Notes under the pieces: generated by a model
What the model was told of the DNA's origin: nothing
Databases searched by the model: none
The model's input: the letters and a program-made list of their open reading frames with translations, nothing else
Program-made: the position numbers and the translations under genes
Source of the DNA: an uncultured Paracoccaceae bacterium
GTDB taxonomy: Bacteria > Pseudomonadota > Alphaproteobacteria > Rhodobacterales > Rhodobacteraceae
Reading direction: 5' to 3'
Length of the DNA stretch: 64,000 nt
Assembly (NCBI GenBank): GCA_947502145.1
Contig: CANMYO010000003.1
Coordinates: 124,001-188,000 of the forward strand
Shown: one piece after another, positions 36,846 through 46,343 of the stretch
How positions within the stretch are numbered: the first letter of the stretch is position 1
Layout: the number at the start of each line of letters is the position of its first letter

Positions 36846-37289
36846 CTAGGGTGTCGCACGGTCCCGATGCAAACGGGTCAGCGCAGATTTGCACATCCCG
36901 CCGTCAAGCCAGCTGCAGCCAGAACACAGCCTGTCTAGATCATCAGGCCGCACGTTGGCAACGATCCGTTCCTTTGCTTCAGCCCAGCTGAGCGTTTGCT
37001 CCGGCGACAATTTCAGAGCCGCGGCATGGTCTCGGTCAAGGGTGTCGATCTTGCCTTGGGATTCACAGCCGACACCGCGCCGCTTGGGGCAGGGGGCGCA
37101 TATGTCGTCTGCCTCAAACGTGACACTCAGCAAAGTTTCGTCACCATCCGGACTGCGTAATATCCCATCAACCATGCGCGACATGTTCGCCGTAAAGGCA
37201 TCAGAGTAGCCCTTACCTTCAAAGCCGAGGGCGCATAAAAAGTGGTGCGGGCGGAAAGAAATTGGCCGGATCATGCTTTTCTTTGCCAT
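36846..37289 (-). CDS. DUF1284 domain-containing protein
   Basis: 147 residues. RPHHFLCALGFEGKGYSDAF is the family opening. Cysteines in ICAPCPKRRGVGCES and CSGCSWLDGGMCKS suggest an iron-sulfur cluster or zinc site. Function unknown. It is divergent from bioY over 86 bp. The 150-odd bases downstream, before the next minus-strand gene, hold no other gene that I can support apart from the leader frame at 36688-36723. Confidence 0.85.
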   Translation of the reverse strand: MAKKSMIRPISFRPHHFLCALGFEGKGYSDAFTANMSRMVDGILRSPDGDETLLSVTFEADDICAPCPKRRGVGCESQGKIDTLDRDHAAALKLSPEQTLSWAEAKERIVANVRPDDLDRLCSGCSWLDGGMCKSALTRLHRDRATP

Positions 37290-37318
37290 GTTAGCGCCAA
37301 ACCAGCAAGGCGGCTCGC

Positions 37319-37347
37319 TTGACAGGCGTTTGCAGATGCAGAATTAA
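37319..37347 (+). promoter_or_regulatory. sigma70-type promoter for bioY
   Basis: TTGACA (37319-37324), 17 bp, then AATTAA (37342-37347), about 29 bp before the bioY ATG. The -35 is perfect and the -10 poor. No BioR-type TTATNNATAA palindrome was seen nearby. Confidence 0.4.
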
Positions 37348-37375
37348 GGTCGCGAATTGTCGAAAGGGGACAAGC

Positions 37376-37957
37376 ATGACACTGACTCAAGCCACATTTG
37401 GCGCAGATACCTTCCTGAAAAAGGCGGGCCTGGTACTCGCCGGGTCCATTTTCATCGGGATCGCCGCGCAAATCAGCATCCCACTGCCGTTCGTACCACT
37501 GACGTTGCAAACACTCGCCATTCTGATTGTCGGGCTCACATTTGGTTCGCGCCTTGGTGCGATTACATTGCTTGCTTACCTTGCCGAAGGCTTTGCGGGC
37601 CTGCCCGTTTTCGCCGGTGGCGCAGCCGGGCCATTGGTGTTTCTCGGACCAACCGCCGGGTTCCTGGTCGGCTTTGTACTGACGGCCTTCATTGCCGGGC
37701 TTGCTGCTGAGCGGTCCAAAAGCTTTGTCGTCATGGCACTGGGGGCGCTTGCTGCCTCTGCCCTACTTTATATTCCGGGTGTGGCATGGCCGATGGGGAT
37801 TGCATCCCTTGCCGGTGCAACCGGCGACTGGACTGCATCCTCTGCCAGCACAATCTGGACCTACTGGGTCAGCCCATTCCTGATTGGCGACGCGATCAAA
37901 GCGGTACTGGCCGCGCTGATCGTTTCCGGTGGCTGGGCAGCCCTGTCCAAGCGCTGA
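37376..37957 (+). CDS. bioY: biotin transporter BioY
   Basis: A 193-residue ECF-type substrate-binding membrane protein (S component) with about six helices. Family motifs are AAQISIPLPFVPLTLQTLAI, RLGAITLLAYLAEGFAGLPVF and the C-terminal FLIGDAIKAVLAALI. The ATG at 37376 follows AAAGGGGA. No bioM or bioN is adjacent; solitary BioY proteins in alphaproteobacteria can import biotin alone or share ECF modules encoded elsewhere. A strong terminator follows. Confidence 0.95.
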   Translation: MTLTQATFGADTFLKKAGLVLAGSIFIGIAAQISIPLPFVPLTLQTLAILIVGLTFGSRLGAITLLAYLAEGFAGLPVFAGGAAGPLVFLGPTAGFLVGFVLTAFIAGLAAERSKSFVVMALGALAASALLYIPGVAWPMGIASLAGATGDWTASSASTIWTYWVSPFLIGDAIKAVLAALIVSGGWAALSKR

Positions 37958-37980
37958 TACGACCCATCAACTTTGATGCC

Positions 37981-38012
37981 GGGCCCGCCTGACCAAGGCG
38001 GGCCCGTTTTCG
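37981..38012 (+). terminator. terminator of bioY
   Basis: A perfect 9-bp stem GGGCCCGCC/GGCGGGCCC around a 7-base loop (37981-38005), followed by GTTTTCGTTT. Confidence 0.85.
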
Positions 38013-38045
38013 TTTCAGGAGTGGTAGATTTTCACGTCAATCTGG

Positions 38046-38108
38046 TTGACTCAGTCATGACGCTTGCCTATCTCCCTCCCGTTAGCACTCAACGCGAGTG
38101 AGTGCTAA
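38046..38108 (+). promoter_or_regulatory. groESL promoter with CIRCE operator
   Basis: A -35 TTGACT (38046-38051), 17 bp, then TATCTC (38069-38074). The CIRCE element follows: TTAGCACTC (38082-38090), a 9-bp spacer, GAGTGCTAA (38100-38108). The arms extend outward to CTCCCG/CGGGAG, giving 15-bp arms. HrcA is known to bind CIRCE and repress until heat shock. hrcA itself is not in this window. The operator overlaps the likely transcription start. Confidence 0.93.
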
Positions 38109-38144
38109 CGGGAGATGAAACACGAACTTAAGGGAAGTTCCGAA

Positions 38145-38429
38145 ATGGCATTTACACCACTTCACGACCGTGTGCTGGTCCGCCGCATCGAAAGCGACGA
38201 GAAAACACAAGGCGGTCTGATCATTCCTGACAGCGCCAAAGAAAAGCCTGCTGAGGGCGAAGTTGTGTCCTGCGGCGCAGGTGCGCGCAAGGACAATGGC
38301 GAGCTGATCGCGATGGACGTCAAAGCAGGCGACAAAGTCCTGTTTGGCAAATGGTCCGGCACTGAGGTGAAGATCGACGGCGAAGACCTGCTGATCATGA
38401 AGGAAAGCGACATCCTCGGGATCATGTAA
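38145..38429 (+). CDS. groES: co-chaperonin GroES
   Basis: A 94-residue lid of the GroEL chamber. [20 protein letters not shown], the mobile loop [13 protein letters not shown] and the C-terminal [16 protein letters not shown] are classic. The ATG at 38145 is chosen because the family begins just before FxPLxDRVLV; an in-frame ATG 30 bases earlier is unlikely. It is the first gene after the CIRCE element, with groEL 49 bp downstream. Confidence 0.98.
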   Translation: MAFTPLHDRVLVRRIESDEKTQGGLIIPDSAKEKPAEGEVVSCGAGARKDNGELIAMDVKAGDKVLFGKWSGTEVKIDGEDLLIMKESDILGIM

Positions 38430-38475
38430 TCCCGCACGACATCGCACCCAATTAATTCAAAATTCAAGGAGCTAA

Positions 38476-40122
<1,647 letters not shown>

Positions 40123-40172
40123 ATTGCTGGTTCGGGGGTTTCCCGAACACGCAAATGCCTTCAGCATTTAGG

Positions 40173-40204
40173 AAGGGCGGTCCGGACGGGCCGCCCTTTT
40201 TTTG
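40173..40204 (+). terminator. terminator of groESL
   Basis: An 11-bp stem with one T-G wobble (AAGGGCGGTCC/GGGCCGCCCTT, 40173-40198) around GGAC, followed by a run of seven T. Confidence 0.9.
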
Positions 40205-40280
40205 ACCCGCATCGCATTTCTTTCGACATCCGCGCAGCGGCCGCAATCGCTGGCACAGTCTGTGACAGGAGGACGAAAAA

Positions 40281-40427
40281 ATGACATTTGCGAATTTGAG
40301 CCACACATCTCTGGACGCAGCACTTGACGTGATTGCGCCCCGCCAATCTGACCGCCCTGAGGCCGAAGACTGCGCGCTGGCGGTTGCCTATGCCGCAGGA
40401 ATCGTAGTGCCCACAGCGCAGGGCTGA
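40281..40427 (+). CDS. 48-residue small protein downstream of groEL
   Basis: It starts ATG ACA TTT GCG with a near-perfect AGGAGG 9 bases before and ends TGA at 40427. The product begins MTFANLSHTSLDAALDVIAP, is acidic in the middle (DRPEAEDC) and hydrophobic near the end (ALAVAYAAGIVVP). No family recognised. The groESL terminator lies upstream, so it needs its own promoter or leaky read-through. The strong ribosome-binding site is the main support. The 246 bp after it, up to the DMT transporter, show nothing else. Confidence 0.45.
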   Translation: MTFANLSHTSLDAALDVIAPRQSDRPEAEDCALAVAYAAGIVVPTAQG

Positions 40428-40673
40428 AGCCGGAACCCAGGGGGCGTATCTGCAGGTCATTCTGCGGTTTTGGGCGGCGGGTCGACATCATCCCGATGCG
40501 CAGCAGAATGCCCGCCGTCAGTTTGATGCTTCTTTTGCGCGGCGATGATGCTGCCCCGCGCCGCGATCACGGATTGTCGCCCCTATCGTGGCGGCAGCAC
40601 CAAAACCCACACTCACTGAATTGTTCCGCTGATGTCATTTGTTTTCTGTGCGATTTGCGCGCATTGAGGAGTA

Positions 40674-41507
40674 ATGCGACTTGTCCTTTTGATCACGGTG
40701 ACCATGTGTGCCTTTGCTGGCAACTCAATCCTGAACAGGTTGGGTGTGGATCATTTTGGGATGGAGCCGCTGGCCTTTGCCGTTGTGCGGGTGCTGGCGG
40801 GCGCGGTGACGCTTTGGGCGCTGGCCGGATTCCATATGACGATGCCGGTGCGCGGGTTGCGGCACTGGTACGGGGCGATCTCGCTTGCGGTTTACATGAT
40901 CGGGTTTTCCTGGGCCTACATCACGTTGGGTGCAGGGATCGGTGCCTTGATCCTGTTTGGCGTGGTGCAATTGGTGATGTTTGCAGTGTCCCGGCTGAAC
41001 GGCCATCCGCTGACCCCCGCGAAAATCCTCGGCGCTGGCATTGCTTTTTCCGGTTTGGTCGTCCTGCTGTGGCCCGGCTCAGACGTCGCGGTGCCGTTGG
41101 TCGGCGCGTTCAGCATGGTGGCCGCTGGGGCGGCATGGGCGGTTTATACCATCGTCGGGCAGGGGGCATCCGACCCCCTGAACGCCACCGCTGGCAATTT
41201 TGTGCGGTCGCTGCCACTGGTGCTGCCATTCCTGCTGATCGGAGACTTGGATCTGCGCAATGGCGCTGGCCTCCTCACCGCGGTTGGTGCAGGGGCCATC
41301 ACATCCGGGATCGGATATGCCTTGTGGTATCGCGTCTTGCCGCAGCTCGCGACAACGGTGGCGGCGATCGTGCAACTCACTGTTCCGGTTATCGCGGTTG
41401 CTGCGGGTGTTGTGCTGTTGGCCGAACCCTTGTCGCCACGCTTGATGTTTGCGGCTGTTCTGGTGCTGGGCGGCATTGGCGTGTCACTGCGGCGCAAAGC
41501 TACCTGA
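40674..41507 (+). CDS. DMT superfamily transporter (EamA type)
   Basis: A 277-residue inner-membrane protein with about ten helices in two EamA repeats. The first opens LVLLITVTMCAFAGNSILNR and the second contains VVLLWPGSD and GAAWAVYTIVGQGA. The end (RLMFAAVLVLGGIGVSLRRK) is typical. The substrate is unknown; relatives export amino acids or metabolites. GAGGAG precedes the start. The stop overlaps the convergent Nudix gene by 8 bp (CTACCTGA). Confidence 0.88.
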   Translation: MRLVLLITVTMCAFAGNSILNRLGVDHFGMEPLAFAVVRVLAGAVTLWALAGFHMTMPVRGLRHWYGAISLAVYMIGFSWAYITLGAGIGALILFGVVQLVMFAVSRLNGHPLTPAKILGAGIAFSGLVVLLWPGSDVAVPLVGAFSMVAAGAAWAVYTIVGQGASDPLNATAGNFVRSLPLVLPFLLIGDLDLRNGAGLLTAVGAGAITSGIGYALWYRVLPQLATTVAAIVQLTVPVIAVAAGVVLLAEPLSPRLMFAAVLVLGGIGVSLRRKAT

Positions 41508-41946
41508 CAATGGGCTCGAGGGGGTCGTAATAGGCCGCTGGGCTGGTCGACCACGCGACTGCGGCAAGGCTGTCAGGCTTGACGTTGAGATCTTCAATCT
41601 CTGCCTTCGTGACCCAACGCCGCATGCTGACCACACCTTCGGGATCGGTCCAGTCACCGTAAGGGTCGCCGCCCGTCAGGGTGCACCGAAAGTAAACATC
41701 CGCCTGATGAAAATCGCCATGGGGGTCGTGAAATTCATTGACCAGACAGACAGCGCCAACCGTTACACGCAATCCGCATTCCTCCATCACCTCGCGCGCA
41801 AGGTTGTCGGGCAAGCTGCTGTGCGGTTCGACCCCGCCACCAGGCGCGCACCACAAATGCGACCTGCCACGCCAGGCATTCACCAATAAAAGACGGTTTT
41901 GGTGCAGAATGATGCCGCGCACAGCAAGTCGTGGAGGTATTGACAT
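41500..41946 (-). CDS. Nudix hydrolase with a non-canonical Nudix box
   Basis: 148 residues from the ATG at 41946; a longer in-frame start at 42006 runs into the divergent hydrolase promoter. The Nudix box reads [23 protein letters not shown]. The REVMEE core with the metal-binding glutamates is intact, but the upstream Glu of G-x5-E is Ser. Family members hydrolyse nucleoside diphosphates linked to another moiety; the substrate is not predictable here. It is divergent from the lipoprotein hydrolase. Confidence 0.85.
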   Translation of the reverse strand: MSIPPRLAVRGIILHQNRLLLVNAWRGRSHLWCAPGGGVEPHSSLPDNLAREVMEECGLRVTVGAVCLVNEFHDPHGDFHQADVYFRCTLTGGDPYGDWTDPEGVVSMRRWVTKAEIEDLNVKPDSLAAVAWSTSPAAYYDPLEPIVR

Positions 41947-42031
41947 GGTGTTATGCTTGCCTCTTGCGGGTTTGCGACGCAAGGTTATCAGATCGTCCAC
42001 TGTCATTTTTGGACATGGGACTTATTTAAGT

Positions 42032-42781
42032 ATGATGCGTCGCACGTTTTCAGCCTGCCTTTTGGTCCTTGCGGCCTGTTCGCCCTCGGCAGAGGCGCTG
42101 GATGCACATGCGGATGAATGTATCGTGCTTCTGCACGGATTGGCGCGTACTGAAATTTCGTTTACGCCGATGCAGATCTTTCTGGAAAGCGAAGGGTATA
42201 CGGTCGTGAATACCGGCTATCCGTCGACAGAATTCACCGTCCAGCAGCTTGTCGAGGAAAACCTGCCACAGGATGTGGCCGCCTGCGGTGATCGGCGGGT
42301 CAGTTTTGTGACCCACTCCATGGGCGGAATTCTGGCGCGGGCCTGGCTTACCAAGAATCGCCCCGAAAAGATGGGGCGTGTGGTGATGTTGGGACCACCC
42401 AACAGCGGATCAGAGCTTGTTGACGTATTTGGCGATTGGGAGCCGTTCCAATGGGTCAATGGTCCCGCGGGCCTGCAACTTGGCACAGATGAGGAAAGCC
42501 TGCCCAACCAGCTTGAAATGCCAAGCTACGAAGTTGGAATTATTGCAGGAAATGCCAGCCTGAACCCTGTTTATTCAGCCGTCATTGATGGGCCGGATGA
42601 TGGCAAAGTGTCGGTTGAAAGCACCCGGTTGGAAGGAATGACCGATCATCTGGAAATGGCAGTGACCCATACGTTCATGATGAACAACCCGCTGGTGATG
42701 GCGCAGGTGCTGGCGTTTCTGGAAGAGGGTAAATTTGATCGCGGATTGTCGATGACCGGCGTCTTGTTCGGGCTGGAATAG
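42032..42781 (+). CDS. alpha/beta-fold hydrolase, predicted lipoprotein
   Basis: A 249-residue lipase-like protein. A signal with lipobox is visible ([20 protein letters not shown]; lipidation at Cys in LAAC). The core has [15 protein letters not shown] (oxyanion region) and the nucleophile elbow VTHSMGG, where the first Gly of GxSxG is Thr. The catalytic His is probably in [11 protein letters not shown]. Similar proteins are annotated as PGAP1-like or triacylglycerol lipase-like. ATGs at 42032 and 42035 are both possible. Attachment to the inner leaflet of the outer membrane is inferred. Confidence 0.82.
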   Translation: MMRRTFSACLLVLAACSPSAEALDAHADECIVLLHGLARTEISFTPMQIFLESEGYTVVNTGYPSTEFTVQQLVEENLPQDVAACGDRRVSFVTHSMGGILARAWLTKNRPEKMGRVVMLGPPNSGSELVDVFGDWEPFQWVNGPAGLQLGTDEESLPNQLEMPSYEVGIIAGNASLNPVYSAVIDGPDDGKVSVESTRLEGMTDHLEMAVTHTFMMNNPLVMAQVLAFLEEGKFDRGLSMTGVLFGLE

Positions 42782-42811
42782 GCCGATGGGTGACGCGCGT
42801 TCCTTGAACGA

Positions 42812-42829
42812 CGCCCCACCCACCGTCCC
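42812..42829. repeat. dispersed 18-bp G/C-skewed intergenic repeat, copy 2
   Basis: Same 18 bases as at 33138-33155, ending at the last base before the purK stop codon on the opposite strand. A TGACGCGC also lies nearby (42791-42798). Read on the minus strand it is GGGACGGTGGGTGGGGCG. Confidence 0.6.
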
Positions 42830-43903
42830 TTATGCGGCCGGACCGGTCACAGTGTTGATGTGGCCCATCTTGCGTCCTGGTTTTGCGTCCGACTTTCCAT
42901 AAAGATGGATCGCCGTATTTTGCGTCACAAGATCGGGCAGGCGTTCGATGTCGATTCCGATCAGGTTTTCCATCACCACATTGCTATGCCGTGATCCGTC
43001 GCCCAGCGGCCAGCCCACCACGGCGCGGATATGCTGTTCGAACTGATCAACTGCGCATCCGGCTTGTGTCCAGTGGCCCGAATTGTGGACGCGCGGCGCT
43101 ATTTCATTCACGATCAGCGCCTGCGGCGTGACAAATAACTCGACGCCCATGACGCCAACATAATCCAGCGCATTCAGGATCTTGGCGGCAATCAGCACAG
43201 CATCGGTCCGCTGTGACGCGCCGAGCTTGGCGGGCAGGGTCGTGGTATGCAAGATTCCATCGCGATGCACATTCTCGCCCGGGTCAAAACAGGCAATTTG
43301 CCCGTCTGACCCGCGCGCGCCGATAACGGAAACCTCGTGGCTGAAGTCAACAAAGCCTTCAAGGATCGCCGCGGCTCCGGCCATATCGGCAAGCGCGGAG
43401 GGTGCATCCGCCGGCGTCATGATCCGGGCCTGCCCCTTGCCATCATACCCCAAGCGCCGGGTCTTGAGGATTGCTGGTGCGCCGATCCTGGCGATGGCAG
43501 CCTCCAGCGTTTCCGCGTCCGTCACATCCGCAAAGGGTGCAGTTTGAAGGCCAAGGTCCTGCAGGAACAGCTTTTCCGTCAGGCGGTCCTGGGACGTGGC
43601 CAGCGCCTGGCGTCCGGGGTGGATCGGGCGCTCGGCCTCCAGCAGGTCAAGCGCGGTCGTGGGGATGTTTTCAAACTCATACGTGATGACATCCACGCCG
43701 CGCGCAAAACGTCTTAGTGCGTCAGTGTCAGTGTAGTCGGCCTGGATATGGGCCTGCGCCACATGGGAGGCAGGGCAATTTGCCGACGGTTCGAAGATAT
43801 GTGTCTGAAATCCAAGACGGCTTGCCGCGACCGAGAGCATGCGACCAAGCTGTCCGCCACCAAGAATACCGATGGTGGCCCCCGTATGAAGTGGCTTAGT
43901 CAT
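42830..43903 (-). CDS. purK: 5-(carboxyamino)imidazole ribonucleotide synthase
   Basis: A 357-residue ATP-grasp enzyme that carboxylates AIR with bicarbonate in purine synthesis. [20 protein letters not shown] opens the protein. [28 protein letters not shown] (ATP-binding) and [18 protein letters not shown] are the family blocks. The ATG at 43903 overlaps the purE end by 8 bp (ATGACTAA), the usual coupling. Its product goes straight to PurE. Confidence 0.97.
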   Translation of the reverse strand: MTKPLHTGATIGILGGGQLGRMLSVAASRLGFQTHIFEPSANCPASHVAQAHIQADYTDTDALRRFARGVDVITYEFENIPTTALDLLEAERPIHPGRQALATSQDRLTEKLFLQDLGLQTAPFADVTDAETLEAAIARIGAPAILKTRRLGYDGKGQARIMTPADAPSALADMAGAAAILEGFVDFSHEVSVIGARGSDGQIACFDPGENVHRDGILHTTTLPAKLGASQRTDAVLIAAKILNALDYVGVMGVELFVTPQALIVNEIAPRVHNSGHWTQAGCAVDQFEQHIRAVVGWPLGDGSRHSNVVMENLIGIDIERLPDLVTQNTAIHLYGKSDAKPGRKMGHINTVTGPAA

Positions 43904-44384
43904 TGGTTGGGGCGTCCGGAATTGAGGCGGACAGGGCGGCGCGCCATTCATCCAGTCGCGTGGCAAGCGCGGGGTCTTGCAGGGCAAGGATCCCGGCAGC
44001 CATCAGACCCGCGTTTCTGGCCCCGGCGGCCCCAATTGCCATGGTCGCAACGGGATAACCACGCGGCATCTGCAAGATGGAATAAAGGCTGTCAACACCC
44101 GACAGCGCATTGGTCTGCACCGGGACGCCAATCACCGGCACCCGGGTTTTTGAGGCCATCATCCCCGGAAGATGCGCCGCACCGCCAGCGCCGGCGATGA
44201 TCACTTGCAGGCCCCGATCCACAGCGGTTTTACCGTACTCCCAAAGTCGATCCGGCGTGCGGTGCGCAGAGACGATTTTCGCCTCGTAGGTCAGGTGCAG
44301 TTCATCCAGCAGATCAGCGGCTTCTTTCATCGTTGGCCAGTCTGACTGGCTGCCCATGATGATACCGATGGGAGGTTGGTTCAT
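43896..44384 (-). CDS. purE: N5-carboxyaminoimidazole ribonucleotide mutase
   Basis: A 162-residue class I PurE that moves the carboxyl group to make CAIR. The motifs [46 protein letters not shown] and [19 protein letters not shown] are diagnostic. It is first in the purE-purK pair. The promoter should lie in the 102 bp shared with the divergent LysE-type gene. Confidence 0.98.
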   Translation of the reverse strand: MNQPPIGIIMGSQSDWPTMKEAADLLDELHLTYEAKIVSAHRTPDRLWEYGKTAVDRGLQVIIAGAGGAAHLPGMMASKTRVPVIGVPVQTNALSGVDSLYSILQMPRGYPVATMAIGAAGARNAGLMAAGILALQDPALATRLDEWRAALSASIPDAPTND

Positions 44385-44486
44385 GATCGTTCCCTCAAGT
44401 CAGGAAGCGGCACTATAGCCAGCGTTGGGGCTAGTGCAATCGCTTTGCAGCGTGCATGGTCGACGTGATCGGACGAGGGGCGAAAC

Positions 44487-45110
44487 ATGCTGGGCGATGT
44501 CAATCTTGTTGTAATTTTATTGGCCGCTTTGGCCGCCGCAACGTCGCCAGGTCCGGCGACGCTGGCAATTGCGGGAACCTCGATGGCTGAGGGGCGCAAT
44601 GCGGGGCTTGTCCTCGCGTCCGGGATCACCACCGGGTCATTGATTTGGTCGGTGTCGGCAGCGCTGGGCCTAGGTGCCTTGATGTTGGCGCATGGTTGGG
44701 TAATGGAAATCGTCCGCTATTTCGGGGTCGGATATTTGCTTTGGCTGGCGTTGAAGTCAGCGAAATCTGCCCTTTCTTCCAAGAACTTAACGCTGCGCGC
44801 TATCGGGGGACCACCCCGCCTCATCTATGTTCGCGGGCTTGCGTTGCATCTGACCAACCCCAAGGCCGTGCTCTTTTTTGGTGCGCTGTTCTCCATTGGC
44901 GTGCCATCAAATGCGACATTCGGCCAGTTGGCGGTGGTGGTTATCGCCGTGGGTCTGCAAAGTCTGGTGGTCTTTCACGGCTATGCGGTGATCTTTTCAA
45001 CGCCGGCCATGACCCGCGCCTACATCAGGATGCGGCGCGGGTTCGAGGCCGCATTTGCCATTGGCTTTGGAGTGGCTGGCATGAAGATACTGACAGCCCG
45101 GTTGAACTGA
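44487..45110 (+). CDS. LysE family amino-acid exporter
   Basis: A 207-residue inner-membrane exporter with about six helices. The family hallmark SPGPATLAIAGTSMAEGRNAGL lies after the first helix. Also seen are YLLWLALKSAKSAL and LTNPKAVLFFGALF. It probably exports an amino acid or homoserine-lactone-like compound (RhtB branch), but the substrate is unknown. It ends 1 bp before the stop of the convergent YdcH gene. Confidence 0.9.
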   Translation: MLGDVNLVVILLAALAAATSPGPATLAIAGTSMAEGRNAGLVLASGITTGSLIWSVSAALGLGALMLAHGWVMEIVRYFGVGYLLWLALKSAKSALSSKNLTLRAIGGPPRLIYVRGLALHLTNPKAVLFFGALFSIGVPSNATFGQLAVVVIAVGLQSLVVFHGYAVIFSTPAMTRAYIRMRRGFEAAFAIGFGVAGMKILTARLN

Positions 45111-45111
45111 A

Positions 45112-45330
45112 TTATGCAATGATATCAGGGGTCAGGCGGTCCTCTATCGCGGCAATCTGATCCTTGAGAGACAGCTTTTTCCGCTTCAACCGCTTGAGCG
45201 TCAACATATCTGCCGTGCCCTGATCATGCAGCGCGGCAATGGCATCATCCAGGTCGCGATGTTCGCTGCGCAGCACTTCAAGCTTGACGCGCAACACGTC
45301 GTTTTCATCCATTCGGGGTGATGAATTCAT
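45112..45330 (-). CDS. YdcH family protein (DUF465)
   Basis: A 72-residue helical protein. VLRVKLEVLRSEHRDLDDAI and LKRLKRKKLSLKDQIAAIED form the two predicted helices of the family. The ATG at 45330 has AGGAAG upstream; a longer in-frame start at 45375 would overlap the Hsp20 promoter area. Function unknown; probably cytoplasmic. Confidence 0.88.
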   Translation of the reverse strand: MNSSPRMDENDVLRVKLEVLRSEHRDLDDAIAALHDQGTADMLTLKRLKRKKLSLKDQIAAIEDRLTPDIIA

Positions 45331-45394
45331 TCTGGTCTTCCTAGAAAGAGGCAAGGTCAGGATAGTATGATTCACCTGTAAGGCAAAGTGCGGC

Positions 45395-45426
45395 CTTGCA
45401 GGATGGGCGCTGCGAACCCATATTTA
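45395..45426 (+). promoter_or_regulatory. sigma32 (RpoH)-type heat-shock promoter
   Basis: CTTGCA (45395-45400), 16 bp, then CCCATATTTA (45417-45426). This closely matches the alphaproteobacterial RpoH pattern (CTTGAA then CCCATNT). It lies about 64 bp upstream of the Hsp20 start. Confidence 0.6.
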
Positions 45427-45489
45427 GCAGGTGGTTGCCGTAGTCGGGACCACCGATTGAGATGTCGCTTGGACGTAAGGACGTGTCGC

Positions 45490-45903
45490 ATGACGAAATT
45501 GGCTTTGGGAACGCATCCGTTCCTGCTTGGATTTGAACAGTTGGAACGTCTGGTGGAACGCACTGCCAAGACGGGAAACGACGGCTATCCCCCTTATAAC
45601 ATTGAACAAACTTCGGAACGGTCCTATCGGATCACGCTGGCGGTTGCTGGCTTTGGGGAGGGGGATCTGGCGATTACGGTTGAGGATTCAGCCCTGGTTG
45701 TGCGGGGCAAACAGACCGATGACGCCGAGGGCCGGGTTTTCCTGCATCGCGGGATCGCGGCCCGGCAGTTTCAACGGTCGTTCGTGCTGGCAGATGGTGT
45801 GGATGTTGGCGGCGCAACGATGGAGAACGGGCTGCTGCATATCGACCTGAACCGAAGCGAGCCGGACCGCGTTGTCCATACCATTCAGATCAAGAAAGGC
45901 TAA
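45490..45903 (+). CDS. Hsp20/IbpA family small heat-shock protein
   Basis: 137 residues. The alpha-crystallin domain runs from about residue 30 (YNIEQTSERSYRITLAVAGF) to VFLHRGIAARQFQRSFVLAD and ENGLLHIDLNR, a typical IbpA-class layout. These proteins hold unfolded clients for refolding. The ATG at 45490 has AAGGA upstream. A RpoH-type promoter precedes it, and the DUF1150 gene follows after 3 bp. Confidence 0.95.
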   Translation: MTKLALGTHPFLLGFEQLERLVERTAKTGNDGYPPYNIEQTSERSYRITLAVAGFGEGDLAITVEDSALVVRGKQTDDAEGRVFLHRGIAARQFQRSFVLADGVDVGGATMENGLLHIDLNRSEPDRVVHTIQIKKG

Positions 45904-45906
45904 GTC

Positions 45907-46131
45907 ATGAACACCCCCTATGACCTTGAAGGATTGAGCAAAAAGATCGTTTACCTCAAGCCTGTTGCGACCGCTGATCTGCCCGCGGAGGTGCGTGCGC
46001 AGGCCGGTGATACCAAGACGGTATTTGCGGTGCACAACGGTGAAGGCGAGCAGGTCGCGATCGTGGCCAATCCGATGATTGCCTCGCATCTGGCGCAGGA
46101 ACACCACATGGAATTGGTCACTTTGCACTGA
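45907..46131 (+). CDS. DUF1150 family protein
   Basis: 74 residues. KIVYLKPVATADLPAEVRAQ and GEQVAIVANPMIASHLAQEH match DUF1150, a small alphaproteobacterial family. It is 3 bp behind the Hsp20 gene and so almost surely heat-induced with it. A regulator, substrate or partner of the chaperone is possible, but this is only inferred from linkage. Confidence 0.9.
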   Translation: MNTPYDLEGLSKKIVYLKPVATADLPAEVRAQAGDTKTVFAVHNGEGEQVAIVANPMIASHLAQEHHMELVTLH

Positions 46132-46163
46132 TAATCCGGTGGGACGTTAACGCACCGGACGGG

Positions 46164-46185
46164 ATGCACATCCCATGCACATCCC
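46164..46185. repeat. tandem 11-bp direct repeat
   Basis: ATGCACATCCC occurs twice head to tail (46164-46174 and 46175-46185), with GGG just before it so that the first copy can also pair as GGGATG/CATCCC. It lies between the DUF1150 stop and the Sat terminator. No function is evident. Confidence 0.7.
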
Positions 46186-46290
46186 GGCAACATCCTGCAT
46201 GCATGAAAGTGTGAATGGCTGTTAAGTTTACACGTTCACGGGGCGGTTTCACTTCCTTAACGCCGACACCCATGACACGCGGCAAACAGC

Positions 46291-46320
46291 AAAAAGGCCG
46301 GGAATCACCCGGCCTTTGAT
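46291..46320 (-). terminator. terminator of the MarR-Sat-CysC gene
   Basis: A perfect 10-bp stem AAAGGCCGGG/CCCGGCCTTT around AATCA (46293-46317). On the minus strand it is followed by a T run (TTTTT including the stem end) 24 bp past the stop codon. It may also stop the convergent DUF1150 transcript. Confidence 0.85.
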
Positions 46321-46343
46321 ATGTGGTCAGGACACGGGCGGGA

